Below are positions 23,690 to 34,762 of a stretch of DNA of 64,000 nucleotides, piece by piece (the first letter of the stretch is position 1; each line of letters opens with the position of its first letter). The DNA lies in the NCBI GenBank assembly GCA_001986395.2, contig MQVO02000001.1, positions 1,922,001 to 1,986,000 of the forward strand. The letters run 5' to 3'. The position numbers were made by a program, and so were the translations under genes. The notes under the pieces were generated by a model. It was not told the DNA's origin. It worked only from the letters and a program-made list of their open reading frames with translations, and made no database searches. This DNA comes from Irpex lacteus (Eukaryota; Basidiomycota; Agaricomycetes; Polyporales; Irpicaceae).

Positions 23690-26600
23690 ATGGCCACCGC
23701 TCGCTCAGTGCCACCACCAATAACTGTAACTGACTCTACCACAGTGGTGAAGAGCGATGATCCTCACAGACTACGAAGAAGGTTCATAGGACCCATGCCT
23801 GAGAAGGTGGTCTCACAGCATGCAGGCATATCGACCTCCTCGGACGCAAGGAGCTTCTTCAGCTTCTGGAAGAGAGGCCGTCAAGGAGACGAAGAGGACG
23901 TCGGTCTGCGAGACGCAATCCGAAAACACGCTCTGCAGTTCTTTATCGGTCACGGAGGGAAGGAGGAAGATTTCGGTGAAGCCGAGGAAAGACATATTCG
24001 CGAGCAGATGTACAACAAATGGAAGCAGAGCGAATGGGGTCAGGCTCGCACGCGCAAGAGGGAGGCCAAGTCTGGCATGGGGAAGAAATGGTTAGGCAGC
24101 TCGTTCGACGTCGGCGTGTTCCTCGGCGTGGATATCATCAACAAGCCGTCTTCCTCGCACATCACGGAATATACAAGCAATGGGACTGCCTCTCGAGCCC
24201 CTATGACCAGGGCGTCCACTGCTGCCGATACCTTTGTCACAGCTCGGTCGCATCCCAGTCCTCCAACCGACGTATCCTCCGACCATCGGGCATCCCAGTA
24301 CACGGACCTCTCGCGGAATTCATCTTTGCTCCCAGCTGGGCTCGCCATAACGCGGCCTATCAGCGGAGACTCCACGACACCTCTGCTACTCTCGGCAGCT
24401 GAGTCTCAAGATGAACTGCGCTCGATCCGAAAGACTCGTAGTGAGTTCCCCCGCAGGCCGTCTGCTGGGCCCTCCGTCAGCTTTGCGTCGACGCGCTATG
24501 GTGACCTGCATGGACAACACTTGACCGTACCTCGCGACCGTAAGGGTAAGGGTAAGATGGTGCATTACTCCATGGAAGCGCTATCGGTACCTCCTCGCGA
24601 GGATGCATCGACGCCCGACCCTGTCCCGCCGGAGGAAGTTCTCGCGAGGTCTGGTTCTGAAGTTGAGGATACGAGTGCTGGCGCCGCGCAACAGGCCGCA
24701 GATGCAGTTAGTATCCCTCCCTCACAGAGCGACGTCATCATGCGAGGTATATTTTGCTTGTCTACTATCTTTCAGCATGTATCTTACTGTGTGATAGATA
24801 GAATGATGATTCAGATTTCGTTTACTTCGGGTACTCTTGGACCGAATTTTGATTCCGCAAAGAATCGAGTAACTCCTCATATCCAGTATGAGGACCATTC
24901 AGAGTACCTCGTTGTCTGGCGCAAAGAAAGATTAGAACTATATAAAAACTATGTACGTGACTCTCCGCTTGGATCAGTGGTAGATTTGTTGCTCACTCTT
25001 ACATGCATTTCTAGCATATACCCGGCCAAGAATGGCTCACCGGCCATAAACAACTAGCGTTTCTTATACCATTCAGGCCTACAACAAAACTTTCTCTTTA
25101 CTGCTTCACGGACTATACCTTCGCCATCACATGCCCTACAGCTTCCTTCCGCACTCGTTCACGCACACGGACTCGTTATTTACTTTATGGATCACGGAAC
25201 GGCACGAACATATTTATCTTCAACGCCAAATCTCGCACACGGGCGATCGACTGGCATTGGAGACTCTGGTGAGTAGCCTACTATCGACCATGAGCACCGA
25301 CTTATTGCTACTCGCTACAGGCATCACCTCGGCAACGAGCTCCCCATGTCAGTCGAAGTCCACTGTCCAACTCTGGACGCCCGACTAAAAATCGACATCC
25401 CACAAGAGACACTGACGGACGAGGCCACATACGCAGTCTTCACTCCCGCAAATATCAAAAGCCTGTGTAACCAGATTCTCAGACAGGCTCCTGATTACGA
25501 CGAAGTGCTCGGTAAGGTAGTAAGGGAAGGAGGCTCGCTTGAGCTTGCCTGGCGTATGGACACTCGGTTGGATTGGATTTGGCAGCCGAATGATTTGTTG
25601 GGGAATAGTAGGGATTGGGCGGTGTTGTATGGTCTCGCTATTAAGCAGGTACGGCCATCCCCTATAATCTCAATCTCCATGCATACCGACATAACATCGT
25701 TTCCTGTAACATAGGGCGGACAACCAGCCCATCTAGAATTCCGAATTCAAGAACACCGTCCAACCCGCTCAGTGCTCAAAGACGGCACCCGCCTCGACGA
25801 GCCCCCCGGCATCGAAGGCTACCTCGACCGCATCAAGCCCAACACCTCCTTCAAACAGTCACTGTACCTCTCCACACACGACGGCTACCTCTTCTTCCTC
25901 TCCCCCACCCACGCCAACCCGCCTCCGCCGCCCGGACCACCAGAGGAAGACCTCCACGCAGAGGATTTACGCACTGCAGAAGCTATCAGGGGCGCACGAC
26001 AGATTTTGCGTGCCGTGCATTTGACGGATTTGAGAGATATCGTGGTGGTGAGGAGAGCGAGCCAGATGGTGCCGAGGCATACGGATATGGGTGGAGGGGT
26101 GGAGAATAGGCCGGAGTGGGAGGACGCGGAGGGGTTTTGGGAGGCGGTGGAGAGTTTTGAGGAGGATTTGAGGGATTGTGGTGGGGATGAGGGGCTCGCT
26201 AGGGTGGGTAAGGCTGGGGATAGGGCGCTTTTGAAGGTTAGGAGGTCGTTTGAGCTGGTGTTTAAGACTGGGCAGGTTGTGCGGTTTGAGGTGCGTGGAT
26301 TTTTATTTTGACGACGCTTGACTTGAAGGCTTATACTTGCCGGATTCTACTAGACGTATTCGTGCCAACATGCGCTGGAGTGGATATCGCGACTCCGTCC
26401 TCTCATCTCCTACTGGCGAAAACGCCACCAGATCGACGCGCGGACAGAGATGGACGTCGTCTACGCCAGCACTGGACGTCCCAGAATCACCCCACGGACT
26501 CATCTGGAGACTGAGAAGGAGACTCCGCCGGATGCACCGCCTGATCCCGCCGTGTCGTCTCCTGAACTCAGTGCGTATTATAATTGGTGTCAGTTGGAGG

Positions 26601-27185
26601 GGTGCCGGGCTATTTCGAAGATTGGCAAGTTGTATGGGCATAAGAATTTGAGGGGGCAATACCAGTAAGCACACGCAAAACTTATAGAAACCTTTGGACA
26701 GTGCTGACATTCACATTGCCAGGCACATGCAACTCGTCCTAGTCGCGGGTCACTTGGTAGAATACCACATCTCACAATCAAGCGTATCCCTACACAGAAA
26801 ACGAGTCATCCACCTGCTCGACGCCTACGTCTGCTCCGGCTACCTCGCCGCCCTGCGCCTCCCCGAAGGCCAATACAACCCCGACGCCCCGCCCCTCCCG
26901 CGTCGCTACCAAGACGGACTCGAATCAGACGACCTGGACGAAGACACGCTCTTTATGGTCTGGTGGACCACGGGTGGAGCTAATCATAAGCAGGTACCGG
27001 AGAATAAGCTGCCGGGGTTGAATGCGAAGAGGAGCGTGTCGGTGTATCGGACGAGGAGCAAGTTGGAGAGGGACGCATGGGTGTTTGCGGTGAATACGGA
27101 GATTGAGAAGGCTGTGAGGGCGGATGGGGGGAGGGAGGTGAGGTTGAGGGAGGAGGGTGGGTTGGTGAAGAGGAAGTGGCGATAA
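23690..27185 (+). CDS. Spo71/Mug56-like PH domain protein
   Basis: Large protein of 1047 residues. Exons are 23690-24746, 24798-24952, 25015-25268, 25321-25648, 25715-26290, 26354-26664 and 26723-27185. The N-terminal block (RRRFIGPMPEKVV, then HALQFFIGHGGKEEDFGE) matches the Spo71 N-terminal domain of my memory. Next comes a Ser/Thr-rich disordered linker of about 230 residues. The rest contains beta-rich segments such as SEYLVVWRKERLELY and LYLSTHDGYLFFL, each fitting part of a PH fold, and a terminal segment ending VYRTRSKLERDAWVFAVNTEIE, the end helix of a PH domain. In yeast, Spo71 recruits Vps13 to the prospore membrane during sporulation; a meiotic or membrane-contact role here is inference. 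Codon choice flips sharply inside exons 5 and 7. Confidence 0.8.
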
Positions 27186-27342
27186 CTTTCTTGCATGGGT
27201 TTCGAGCACGCATACTTAGTTTATACCCCATACATTACGGTACTTACCTGGGTTCACAGTTTACTGCATTTTTTCAGGACATTTTAGTTGGAGCATGGTA
27301 TTAATATATCGTATAATATGTCCGGGAGGTCTAGTGACGCGA

Positions 27343-27967
27343 CTACTGCTTTTTGGGCTTCTTGGCTGTGGATTTGTTCAGGTTAGTAATTTATGGAGGG
27401 TATAATAATATGGCAAGACGCACCTCCGTATTTACTACGCCCTGAGAGACGGCCAACGACTGACTGAGCATCCAGCGCACCACGCACGATCTTGTACCTT
27501 CACATCGTTTAGCCAAAGTAGCTGCATACCACGAATCATACACACCTGACACCTGGCAAATCCTGCGCACGTCCTCCTCTGACCATAACAACATTATGCT
27601 CCTGCAGCGTGTGCCTCTCTCCTGGGATATAAGCCTGTACGACCTCACCATTCGACAGCTTTACTCGCGCGATCTTCCGCTTGGCCGAGTTAGGCTTCTT
27701 AGGCTTGCCAATAATGAGCTGCGTAACGACGCCCTTCTTCTGGCTGTTATTCTCCAGCAAAGGCGACTTGCGGACTCTGCGCTTTACCCGCGGCTTGCGT
27801 CTTGTAGCTTGGTTGAGCGTGGCGGAGGGTACAGGCGAAGCATGGAATTGGCGGAAAGCGGGAAGTTGTGCGCGGAGAGTGGTTTGCAGCAGAGTATTGG
27901 CTAGTGATGGCCGTGCTGCTGCCAGTGGTCGCTGTATGCGTGCGAGACTTCGGAAGGCGGCGAACAT
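27343..27967 (-). CDS. MRPS12: Mitochondrial ribosomal protein uS12m
   Basis: Small-subunit mitochondrial ribosomal protein at the decoding centre. Exons in transcript order are 27967-27546, 27497-27424 and 27365-27343, giving 172 residues. The first 45 residues form an Arg/Ala-rich targeting peptide. The mature part has the uS12 signature: [47 protein letters not shown] and [14 protein letters not shown]. The last coding exon is 23 bases and supplies the end of the KKPKKQ tail. In frame the first exon would run into a stop just past its donor, so splicing is required. The gene is divergent from the Nse2 gene with 202 bases between start codons, and converges on the Spo71-like gene with 157 bases between stops. 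Confidence 0.95.
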
Positions 27968-28169
27968 GGTCAGTCGTCGCTGGCTGTCGGGTGTGGGCTA
28001 CAGCGAAAACCCAAAGCGGGCAAGCGTCGGCGGCTCTCCCGCCCTGCACGTGATCTAATTAAGGGCAGGCCTTGTCGTGACGCGGGTCGCGTTACTTGGT
28101 CTTCGCGTCTTGCAATTGTCTACAAACTACTCACAAAGGTTCTTTATCCCTGACTTTACTTACACCGAG
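27968..28169. promoter_or_regulatory. Short divergent promoter, uS12m and Nse2 genes
   Basis: Only 202 bases separate the two start codons, so the two genes share one promoter region. No TATA box is evident. Shared chromatin opening is likely, but coordinated expression is inference. Confidence 0.6.
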
Positions 28170-29399
28170 ATGGCAGTCACAGCCCGCCGTAGTCGTGGCA
28201 ATCTGCGTCGAGAACCGTCAGAGGCCATCGAGGAAGACGAGCCGTCTCAAGCAGCCATCCCAGATTCCGACGACGAGATAGAGGCTCCTCCTGCAACAAG
28301 AGCCCCCACGACTTCAAAAGGAAAGAAAGGAAAGAAAGCAGGGTCTGCAGAAGACAAAGTCGAAATCGACGCGAACATGCTTGATGAGCTAGGAGACCAG
28401 CCTATTGATAGGGCGTCGGCGGCCAAGCTGGTGGGCATGTCGGAAGACTGGAAGAGGATGCGGGAGACTATTCATAGCAACTCGTACTCCCTTATTCGCG
28501 ATGTTGCTGCTACGATGGCAGAGTTTGACGAGAAGGATGATGCTGAAGGGGTGAGTGCAACCTGAAATTTAGATTCCTGTGCAGTTACTCACGCATATAA
28601 TGCAGCCTCTTGCAGAGCTCGAGCAGACTATGAGGAGCCTTATTGACACGGAAAATGAGCTACGCTTTCATGAACAAGCTCTCAATGAGTTACACCAGAA
28701 GATAGCGCGAGGCGAGCCAGTCGTAAGTCACTATAGCCATTCTCTGAATTGCGCAAACATAACTCGAACGTAGACAGATGCCATCACACTATACGAAGAC
28801 GGCGTAAAACACCACAAACAAGAATACAAGACTAAAACCTCACGACAAAAATACGCAAAGAACGAAGAGTACAGCAACTACCGCCAGGCGATCTACGTAC
28901 GTTCCTTCCCCATACTGCAACTTTCCCTATTCCTGTACTGAGAGCACAAATAATCACAGGAAGTCCAACATCCCGACCAGCCAATGCCGCCTGTCTCCGA
29001 GTTCTTCGATCGCGAAGACGGGGACGATAGCGATGAAGACGAGGATATCGTCATGGGCGGTGTTACGCAGGACTACAAATGTCCGCTCTCGCTCACTATC
29101 ATGGTCGATCCCCTTACCTCGTACGTCTCCTCACTCCTACATCGTGTCCATACTCAGTTGCTAACACTGTGAGTAGGAAAACATGCGGCCACTCATTCTC
29201 CTCCGAAGCAATCCGGCAATACCTAGGCAACAGCCTCACGAACCGGAAGAAGTGTCCGACGACGGGGTGCAACAAGGTTATTTCGTTGGATGATTTTAGG
29301 GCTGATAGGGAGCTTGCGAAGAAGGCGAGGGAGGCTGCGAGGAGGGAGAGGATGAGGGAGGAGGAGGAGGGGAGTGGGGGGGAGGAGATTATTGATTAG
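28170..29399 (+). CDS. NSE2: SMC5/6 complex SUMO E3 ligase Nse2/Mms21
   Basis: SUMO ligase subunit of the SMC5/6 complex, acting in DNA repair and chromosome stability. Exons 28170-28550, 28606-28722, 28774-28896, 28960-29120 and 29177-29399 give 334 residues. An acidic, Lys-rich N-terminus (KGKKGKKAGS) precedes helical, coiled-coil-like segments (about residues 90-205) that would pack on Smc5. The C-terminal SP-RING is clear: YKCPLSLTIMVDPLTSKTCG, GHSFSSEAIRQYL and KKCPTTGCNKVI, with the Cys-x-His-Cys-Cys pattern of Nse2. The tail is highly charged (REAARRERMREEEE). The intron before KTCGHS splits the SP-RING. The 3' 120 bases are strikingly purine-rich. Confidence 0.92.
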
Positions 29400-29622
29400 T
29401 GAGAGCAGTGTGGGTTACAGTGCGGTGTGTATGATATGCTACGGTAATTGGTACTTTATACGACGTTTGATTCGTGCATACTTCATGAGCTGACTCGGTC
29501 AGGTGCCTGAGAGGTTTGATAGAGGCTGACAAGTTCGTTCTAACGCACTGGGCTGACATGTCAGCCTCCATGCATATAACGACCACAGCTGCCCTCCTCA
29601 CCCCATCCCTTCTCCTCTCACC

Positions 29623-29684
29623 CACACTCCTTAACACACTCCTTAACACGCTCTCTTACACTCCTTAACACACTCCTTACACCA
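29623..29684 (+). repeat. Short tandem repeat in the leader of the next gene
   Basis: Five imperfect copies of a unit close to CACACTCCTTAA, lying 22 to 83 bases upstream of ATG 29706. The second and first units are exact, the third is degenerate. It falls in the promoter or 5' leader of the small unknown gene. Confidence 0.85.
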
Positions 29685-29705
29685 ACCAACCCACACTCCT
29701 TTGCC

Positions 29706-30233
29706 ATGAACACATCCACCACCACCCCATTCGGATTCAACCCCTTCTCGACCCCGCGCACCCCCAAGGGCTACGCACGCCTCTCCTCCGACGCCGAGCC
29801 TGTGTCTCCTCTCGCGCGGTTTAGCTTGAGGCGTGGTGGTGGTGAGCAGGGATTGCCTTCGTTGAGGGTTTGGAAGGAGACTTGTAAGGTGTGTCTTTTT
29901 GTTTGGTGTAAATGATGCTTGGGCTAATGATTGTTATGATTGTAATGTTGTTAGGCGTTCCACGAGAACACCTCCAATACCCCACGGTCTATCTCCTCTA
30001 AGACTACCATACCCAAGAAAAACAACACCAATAAATCCAAATCCAAACCTCCACCTCCAACCACTACTACCGAGCGACCATACCCATTCGGGAACGTCAT
30101 GCTCCTCGAAGACCGCGACGTCTTCCGTGTTAGTGCTAGTGCCAGTGATGAAGAGGGAGAGTTCGGTGACTCGTTCAATGTGTATGCGCATGCTACGAAG
30201 AGGCGTGGGGTTGTGAAGAAGAGCAGTAAATAA
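29706..30233 (+). CDS. Small basic disordered protein, unknown function
   Basis: Exons 29706-29888 and 29955-30233 encode 153 residues. The protein is rich in Ser, Thr, Pro and Lys. It starts MNTSTTTPFGFNPFSTPRTP, has a Lys/Asn and Pro/Thr stretch in the middle (KKNNTNKSKSK, PPPPTTTT), then a more ordered-looking ERPYPFGNVMLLEDRDVFRV and a basic end (ATKRRGVVKKSSK). No signal peptide, membrane helix or known domain is visible. The intron has good GT-AG borders and both exons keep frame. A tandem repeat sits just upstream. I do not recognise the family. The basic tail could be a nuclear signal. Confidence 0.6.
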
Positions 30234-31422
30234 TGTGGATCTTATGTTGTAATGTGTTGGTGAGGAGAAGAATTTGAAGCAGGGATACTTAGTTGAACGG
30301 CTTGGATGTGTGAGGCTGACGATCCTGCTCACGAACCAATCAAACGCCAGAACGCAGGCGTCTATCTCCTTCCACTCTTGTCTCCGTACCGTCATGTATA
30401 CGAGGAATGTATTGCATGTGTGAGTGTATATTCGCGGGCAGCTGGATGAACAAGAGCGTTCAGAGGTATTTTCGTTGTGTGCACATAAATGGAGGCATGT
30501 TGTGTTCAATGTTCTCCAGTACTTGGCAAGTGCCAGTGGGAGGACCTCCGCCCTGTGCGTAGGGTATAGGACTACGCGTGAGGCAAGTATCGTTCGACTT
30601 CGTAACCCACTTTGATTGACGTATTTCTCGTGTAGATTTAAGAGTAGCACCCTACTGCTTGTGCGCGAAGGGCTTGTTCCAGCGTGCTACTTCGTCAGGA
30701 CTTGCACAACGCAGGTGATTAAGGCTTCACGATGCATGATGCTACATTGCTACCCACTCCGTATAACGCACCTTGGCAAAACAGGCAAGAATCTCATGAT
30801 CACACACACCTCATGTTCTCTTGCGCCCGCTCTCACATCCTTATGTCCGTCTCGTAGCGCATCAAATGCAAGGTCGACATCACACAGATCAGACAGATTT
30901 TTTTTGGCCGACAACACCAAGATCCGCACAGCCTCTTTGCTCTGCGCTCTGTCTAAATAACCTTGACCAATTCAATTCAGTATCTAGCGTCGACTCGAAG
31001 GTCGTCGCAGATCCGGAACACGAAACCTCATCACCGCATGCGCCCAAGAAAACGGCGGATCATTGTCATTGATCATTCCTCGACGCCTCAATCACCATAC
31101 AGTACAACCGAAGTTGCAACCCACCGTAGTCCCTGGCCATACGGGACACTGTCGCATGGTCGCGAAGCACGTCTCTTCTTCCCTGGCCGCGGCGAGGTAT
31201 AGCCTCACTTCTTGGGTCGCGGAAGTTGCAGTTGCATTACTTGGCAGCCATGAAGTGCTATAAAAGACGAGACTGCTGAGACATGGGAAGTTCAGCGAAC
31301 GTTGGTCCTCAAACACGTCCCCGCCGACCATCCCTCCCTTCACCCTTCTTCAGTAGCTTCAGCTGCGTCTCATCCAGCGCATCTCACCAGCACTCCAGAT
31401 TCGGTAGCAAGGCCCGTCAAAA
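30234..31422. other. Intergenic region upstream of lipase gene
   Basis: This 1.19-kb stretch has open frames on both strands but none with recognisable protein features or good splice structure. A TATA box for the lipase gene is at 31259-31266. Confidence 0.5.
31259..31266 (+). promoter_or_regulatory. TATA box of lipase gene
   Basis: TATAAAAG, 157 bases upstream of ATG 31423. It is the best TATA match in this gap and sits at a plausible distance if the leader is about 120 bases. Confidence 0.55.
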
Positions 31423-32613
31423 ATGCGCTCACTCACTCCCCTCTTCCTTTCCTTAGTCTCTGCCGGCCTGGTGCGGGCAGCTGCTCTTCCTTCGCTCATC
31501 GCGCGAGATGTGACGGCGCTATCTGCGGACGCGCTTTCTGCGATCACTCCTTTTGCGCATTTTGCCGCTGCTGCGTATTGTCCCTCGAATACGGTCAAGG
31601 ATTGGGGGTGTGGAGGTGAGTGTATTGCTTTGCTGGTATTCTGGCGAATACTCATATTATTTAACTCAAGGTGCTTGCTCGGCACTTCCTGGCTTTGAGG
31701 TGACGCTTACAGGAGGAGACGGTGCTGGGACGCAGCTATGTGAGTTGACCTGCCGAACATGCTGGGTTGCGTCTGACCACACATTGCTTAGTCTATGTGG
31801 GACACTGGCCGTCACAAGACGCCGTAGTGGTAGCCCATGAAGGAACTGATCCTACCAAGTTGTGAGTAGCCGTCTGTCGACCACCTACTGTCGGCTGACA
31901 ATATATGCAGCCTCGCAGACCTTACGGACATTAACGTCTTCAAGAAAGATTTCGACGACTCCATCTTCCCTGGCATGGACAAAGACGCGGAGGGCCATGG
32001 CGGTTTCCTTGGACAACATGCCAAAACTGCGAATACGATCTTATCAGAGGTGGAGAGGCTTATTTCGAGCAAAAAGGCCAAGACAGTCATCACTGTACGA
32101 CAAAAGACCTATATGCTCGTATGTCTCTAGTGCTAACTAATTTTGTCTATAGATTGGTCACTCCTTGGGAGGAGCGCTAGCTGAGCTCGACACGCTCTCC
32201 TTGAGGTTAAAACTGCCTTCAGACATCCACGTCCAGGGTGTCACGTTTGGCACACCACGAGTAGGCAACGAAGAATACGCTGACTTCTTCAACTCACATG
32301 TACGTGCTATACATATCTTTACTCATGTCTTCTCTTGCTGATATCATACCACACGTAGGTCAACGACTTCAAACGAATCAACAACAAGAAAGACCCCGTC
32401 CCGATTGTACCTGGACGTGCGCTGGGATTCTCTCATGTGAACGGGGAGATCCACATTGCCGGTGTCGGCGATGCGGTGGCTTGTTCAGGGGACGACGATG
32501 CTTCTGACGACAAGTGCACTATCAAGACGGTGCCCAATATTTTCAAGAGCGATATTTTGGACCATCTTGGCCCTTATAACGGTGTTATGATAGGCACGAT
32601 TTTCTGTGGCTAA
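31423..32613 (+). CDS. Secreted class 3 lipase (feruloyl esterase-like)
   Basis: Extracellular alpha/beta hydrolase acting on acylglycerols or related esters. Exons 31423-31615, 31671-31739, 31792-31861, 31911-32094, 32153-32299 and 32359-32613 give 305 residues. A signal peptide (MRSLTPLFLSLVSAGLVRAA) leads. The nucleophile elbow GHSLGG places Ser176; GTPRVG follows. Asp233 in NKKDPVPIVP and His290 in DHLGPY complete a plausible catalytic triad. Six or more cysteines suggest disulphides, as in secreted family members. Class 3 lipases and type A feruloyl esterases cannot be told apart from sequence alone here. A secreted lipase suits a saprotroph. Confidence 0.93.
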
Positions 32614-32920
32614 GTCGGGTTTCACTAGCGGTTACCTCTCTATATTGGGTTGATTAGGCGTATGGCTTGAGACGTATCAGGATGTAGGCTTGGGGTGTAT
32701 TTTGTACTTTTACTTGCGTAATTCTAGGGGAGTTTGTGAGCGCCACAAAGAACTTGGTTTCCGAATCGAGACATCGGTCCGATAACTCCGAATGAAGTCG
32801 AACTTGTTCGAAGTTCGACTTCAGACGTTTGCTTTATACCACAACCTCGTTTGCACACCCTCGACTGCTGGCCAGTATTCCTTCAAGTTCTACCCAATAC
32901 CTCTGAAACTACTTTTGATA
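32614..32920. other. Gap between lipase and one-helix membrane protein gene
   Basis: Holds the lipase 3' end and the next promoter. The frame of the next gene is open from ATG 32792, but the extra 43 residues look unlike protein, so they are left here. Confidence 0.4.
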
Positions 32921-33646
32921 ATGTCTACGGAAAAGTCTTCCGACGCAGATTCAGCGACGACAAACCAGGCAACATTTCAGCCAACCACGGACGTCTATTC
33001 AACCTCGTACTATCCGACGACGACGACAACCTCCAACGTTTCTCAACACTATCTGCAACCTACTATGCCCACCATCTCTCACTCAAGTAGTCTCTCAACA
33101 GTCGCTCTTTCAAGCTCCTGCGGCAGTCTCTCCACTTCGTTCTCCTCCGCCTATTCTCTCTCTACGATCAACAGCGACCTGGAGCTCGGACACTTCATCA
33201 ACGGGAATACCCTACCCCAGCAGCAACCCGAACACCAGAGCCTGTTTACCGAGCAACCACGCCGGAAACCCAAGTCCCCGGACGTCTTCTGTCGACACAC
33301 TGTCCAGCTGCATGCGGATACCCTTCGCCGACGCTTGAGAGCTGCTATTTTCTTGCAGCTTAGTCCTTGGGAGTGTATCGTCTATGCGATGTTTGCTTTC
33401 TACCTATGGCTCCTGGTCGGCGCACTCATGGGCGAATCTCGTATTATCAAGACCTGCGCTTCCTCATACACTGACCTGAGCTTAAATGGAAACAATTCTG
33501 TCACAGATTCTGTGCCCGGCATACTTGGTGTTGGAGGAGTAGTTGAACAGAGTTATGCGATGTCAGGGTCTGTCAAAGAAGCTGGTTTTGACCATGTAGC
33601 TCGAGAGCATCTTTTACCTCCTACCCCGCATGCATCTGCATTCTAG
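32921..33646 (+). CDS. Unknown Ser/Thr-rich protein with one membrane helix
   Basis: Single-exon frame of 241 residues from ATG 32921 (an in-frame ATG at 32792 would add 43 residues). The N-terminal 110 residues are Ser, Thr and Tyr-rich with runs such as YYPTTTTT. A basic region (RRKPKS, LRRRLRAAIF) leads into one hydrophobic segment, WECIVYAMFAFYLWLLVGAL, likely a membrane helix. The C-terminal 75 residues are polar. No signal peptide, so a tail-side orientation is uncertain. No family is recognised. Uninterrupted reading over 240 residues and a coherent layout support a real gene. Confidence 0.55.
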   Translation: MSTEKSSDADSATTNQATFQPTTDVYSTSYYPTTTTTSNVSQHYLQPTMPTISHSSSLSTVALSSSCGSLSTSFSSAYSLSTINSDLELGHFINGNTLPQQQPEHQSLFTEQPRRKPKSPDVFCRHTVQLHADTLRRRLRAAIFLQLSPWECIVYAMFAFYLWLLVGALMGESRIIKTCASSYTDLSLNGNNSVTDSVPGILGVGGVVEQSYAMSGSVKEAGFDHVAREHLLPPTPHASAF

Positions 33647-33775
33647 TTGAACTTATCCTTGAAATGTATGACTTTATACGAGCCTATGTGCGCTATCTAT
33701 ATCCGTGTATGGAATACCTGAATAACTATTACTGTAGTGCCTTCGTAAAAAAAGAGGCAATCCCAAAGATTACGA

Positions 33776-33847
33776 TTCCGACACGGGGAATCGAACCCCG
33801 GGCTATCGCGTGAGAGGCGATAATGTTAGCCACTACACCATATCGGA
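33776..33847 (-). tRNA. tRNA-Glu (anticodon CUC)
   Basis: On the minus strand the 72-base sequence folds as a cloverleaf. The acceptor stem TCCGATA pairs with TGTCGGA (one T-G wobble), the D arm reads TGGTGTAGTGGCTAACA, the anticodon loop is CTCTCAC with anticodon CTC for GAG codons, and the T arm is CCGGGGTTCGATTCCCCG. No intron. Internal A and B box promoter sequences are intact. It lies 270 bases from the Hsp20 start, pointing away. Confidence 0.97.
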
Positions 33848-33903
33848 CATACCAGGATGTGTGCAAAGACAATATATAGTTACACTCACCCTAGAAGCGC
33901 CGA

Positions 33904-33957
33904 GAATCTTCAGGAGACGAAGCTCCGAGTCCGATACCCTTGCAGCCTCGAAGTTTC
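33904..33957 (+). promoter_or_regulatory. Candidate heat-shock elements of Hsp20 gene
   Basis: Two inverted GAAnnTTC units, GAATCTTC at 33904-33911 and GAAGTTTC at 33950-33957, lie 55-110 bases upstream of the TATA box of the Hsp20 gene. Heat-shock factor binds arrays of inverted nGAAn units. The units are not in one continuous array, so this is a moderate match. Confidence 0.55.
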
Positions 33958-34011
33958 GACGTACTCTTCTCGACCGTTCTGTAAATCTTAGACCGCGTCG
34001 CCCCGTAAGGC

Positions 34012-34018
34012 TATATAA
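34012..34018 (+). promoter_or_regulatory. TATA box of Hsp20 gene
   Basis: TATATAA, 100 bases upstream of ATG 34118. A strong TATA box suits an inducible stress gene. Confidence 0.7.
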
Positions 34019-34117
34019 GTCCATGGAATGTAGGCTCTGACGGACCACAAATCTACCAACAACACCCTCAGCACTACCCAAAGTCTAAACAGGCTCATAC
34101 TTACTTACTACGATACA

Positions 34118-34762
34118 ATGTCTCTCGCTCGTCAATTCTTCCGCGAGTTTCGTCCCTTGTTCCGGATGCTTGAAGAGCCCTTGGGTCGCTCGCCTGCGTA
34201 CCTAAACTCTTCGCACCGCCCATTCATCGAGGACGCCTTCTTCCGTGACCCCTTCCAGAGTGGTCTAAGACCAGCCGTCGACGTAACGGAGGAGGGCAAT
34301 AACTACGTCGTTGAAGCTGAACTCCCCGGCGTGCAGAAGGAGAACGTCCAAGTCCGCATCGGCGACGGTGGTCGAAGTGTCACCATTCAAGGCAAGGTTG
34401 TTGATCGGAGGGGCCCCGCCGCCAATCCAACACAGCCCGAAGCTTCATCCTCAGGAGCTCAGGAGGCATCAGCCTCTGCGGCTGCCGAAGGTAAGTCCTC
34501 TTGTGACGTTCTGGGGCGCGATTGCTTTGTGCTGACGCCGTCCTTTGCAGGCTCTCAAGCAGTAACCACCACCGGTAATGGCGAGTCAACTCAGCTCTCC
34601 GCTGAGCGTTCGTTCGTCGGAACATCTTCGTTCACGCGTACTGTCTGGCTGCCTCGGCGGGTGGACAGCGGGAACGTCTCTGCACAGCTGAAGGATGGAA
34701 TCCTGACGTTGACCATCCCGAAAGCTGAGGATCCCGGCAGCGTCGAGATTCCAGTGCAGTAA
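34118..34762 (+). CDS. Small heat shock protein, Hsp20 family
   Basis: ATP-independent chaperone that binds unfolding proteins in the cytosol. Exons 34118-34490 and 34551-34762 give 194 residues. The N-terminus carries SLARQFFREFRPLFRML. The alpha-crystallin domain begins at RPAVDVTEEGNNYVVEAELP, with the PGVxKENVxV strand pair. A low-complexity insert of about 55 residues rich in Pro, Ser, Ala and Glu follows, split by the intron. The domain resumes at ERSFVGTSSFTRTVWLP and ends in LKDGILTLTIPK, then a VEIPVQ tail with the usual IxV-type motif. The long insert is typical of basidiomycete members. A TATA box and GAAnnTTC units upstream fit heat induction. Confidence 0.93.
   Translation: MSLARQFFREFRPLFRMLEEPLGRSPAYLNSSHRPFIEDAFFRDPFQSGLRPAVDVTEEGNNYVVEAELPGVQKENVQVRIGDGGRSVTIQGKVVDRRGPAANPTQPEASSSGAQEASASAAAEGKSSCDVLGRDCFVLTPSFAGSQAVTTTGNGESTQLSAERSFVGTSSFTRTVWLPRRVDSGNVSAQLKDGILTLTIPKAEDPGSVEIPVQ

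Noticed and set aside
29580..29700. Tandem leader repeats as a CRISPR-like array
   Set aside because: Units are 10-12 bases with no unique spacers, and the host is a fungus.
29934..30650. Long minus-strand open frame of 238 residues opposite the small unknown gene
   Set aside because: It is antisense to a better-supported spliced gene, has a Cys/Arg/Ser composition typical of a shadow frame and shows no motif.
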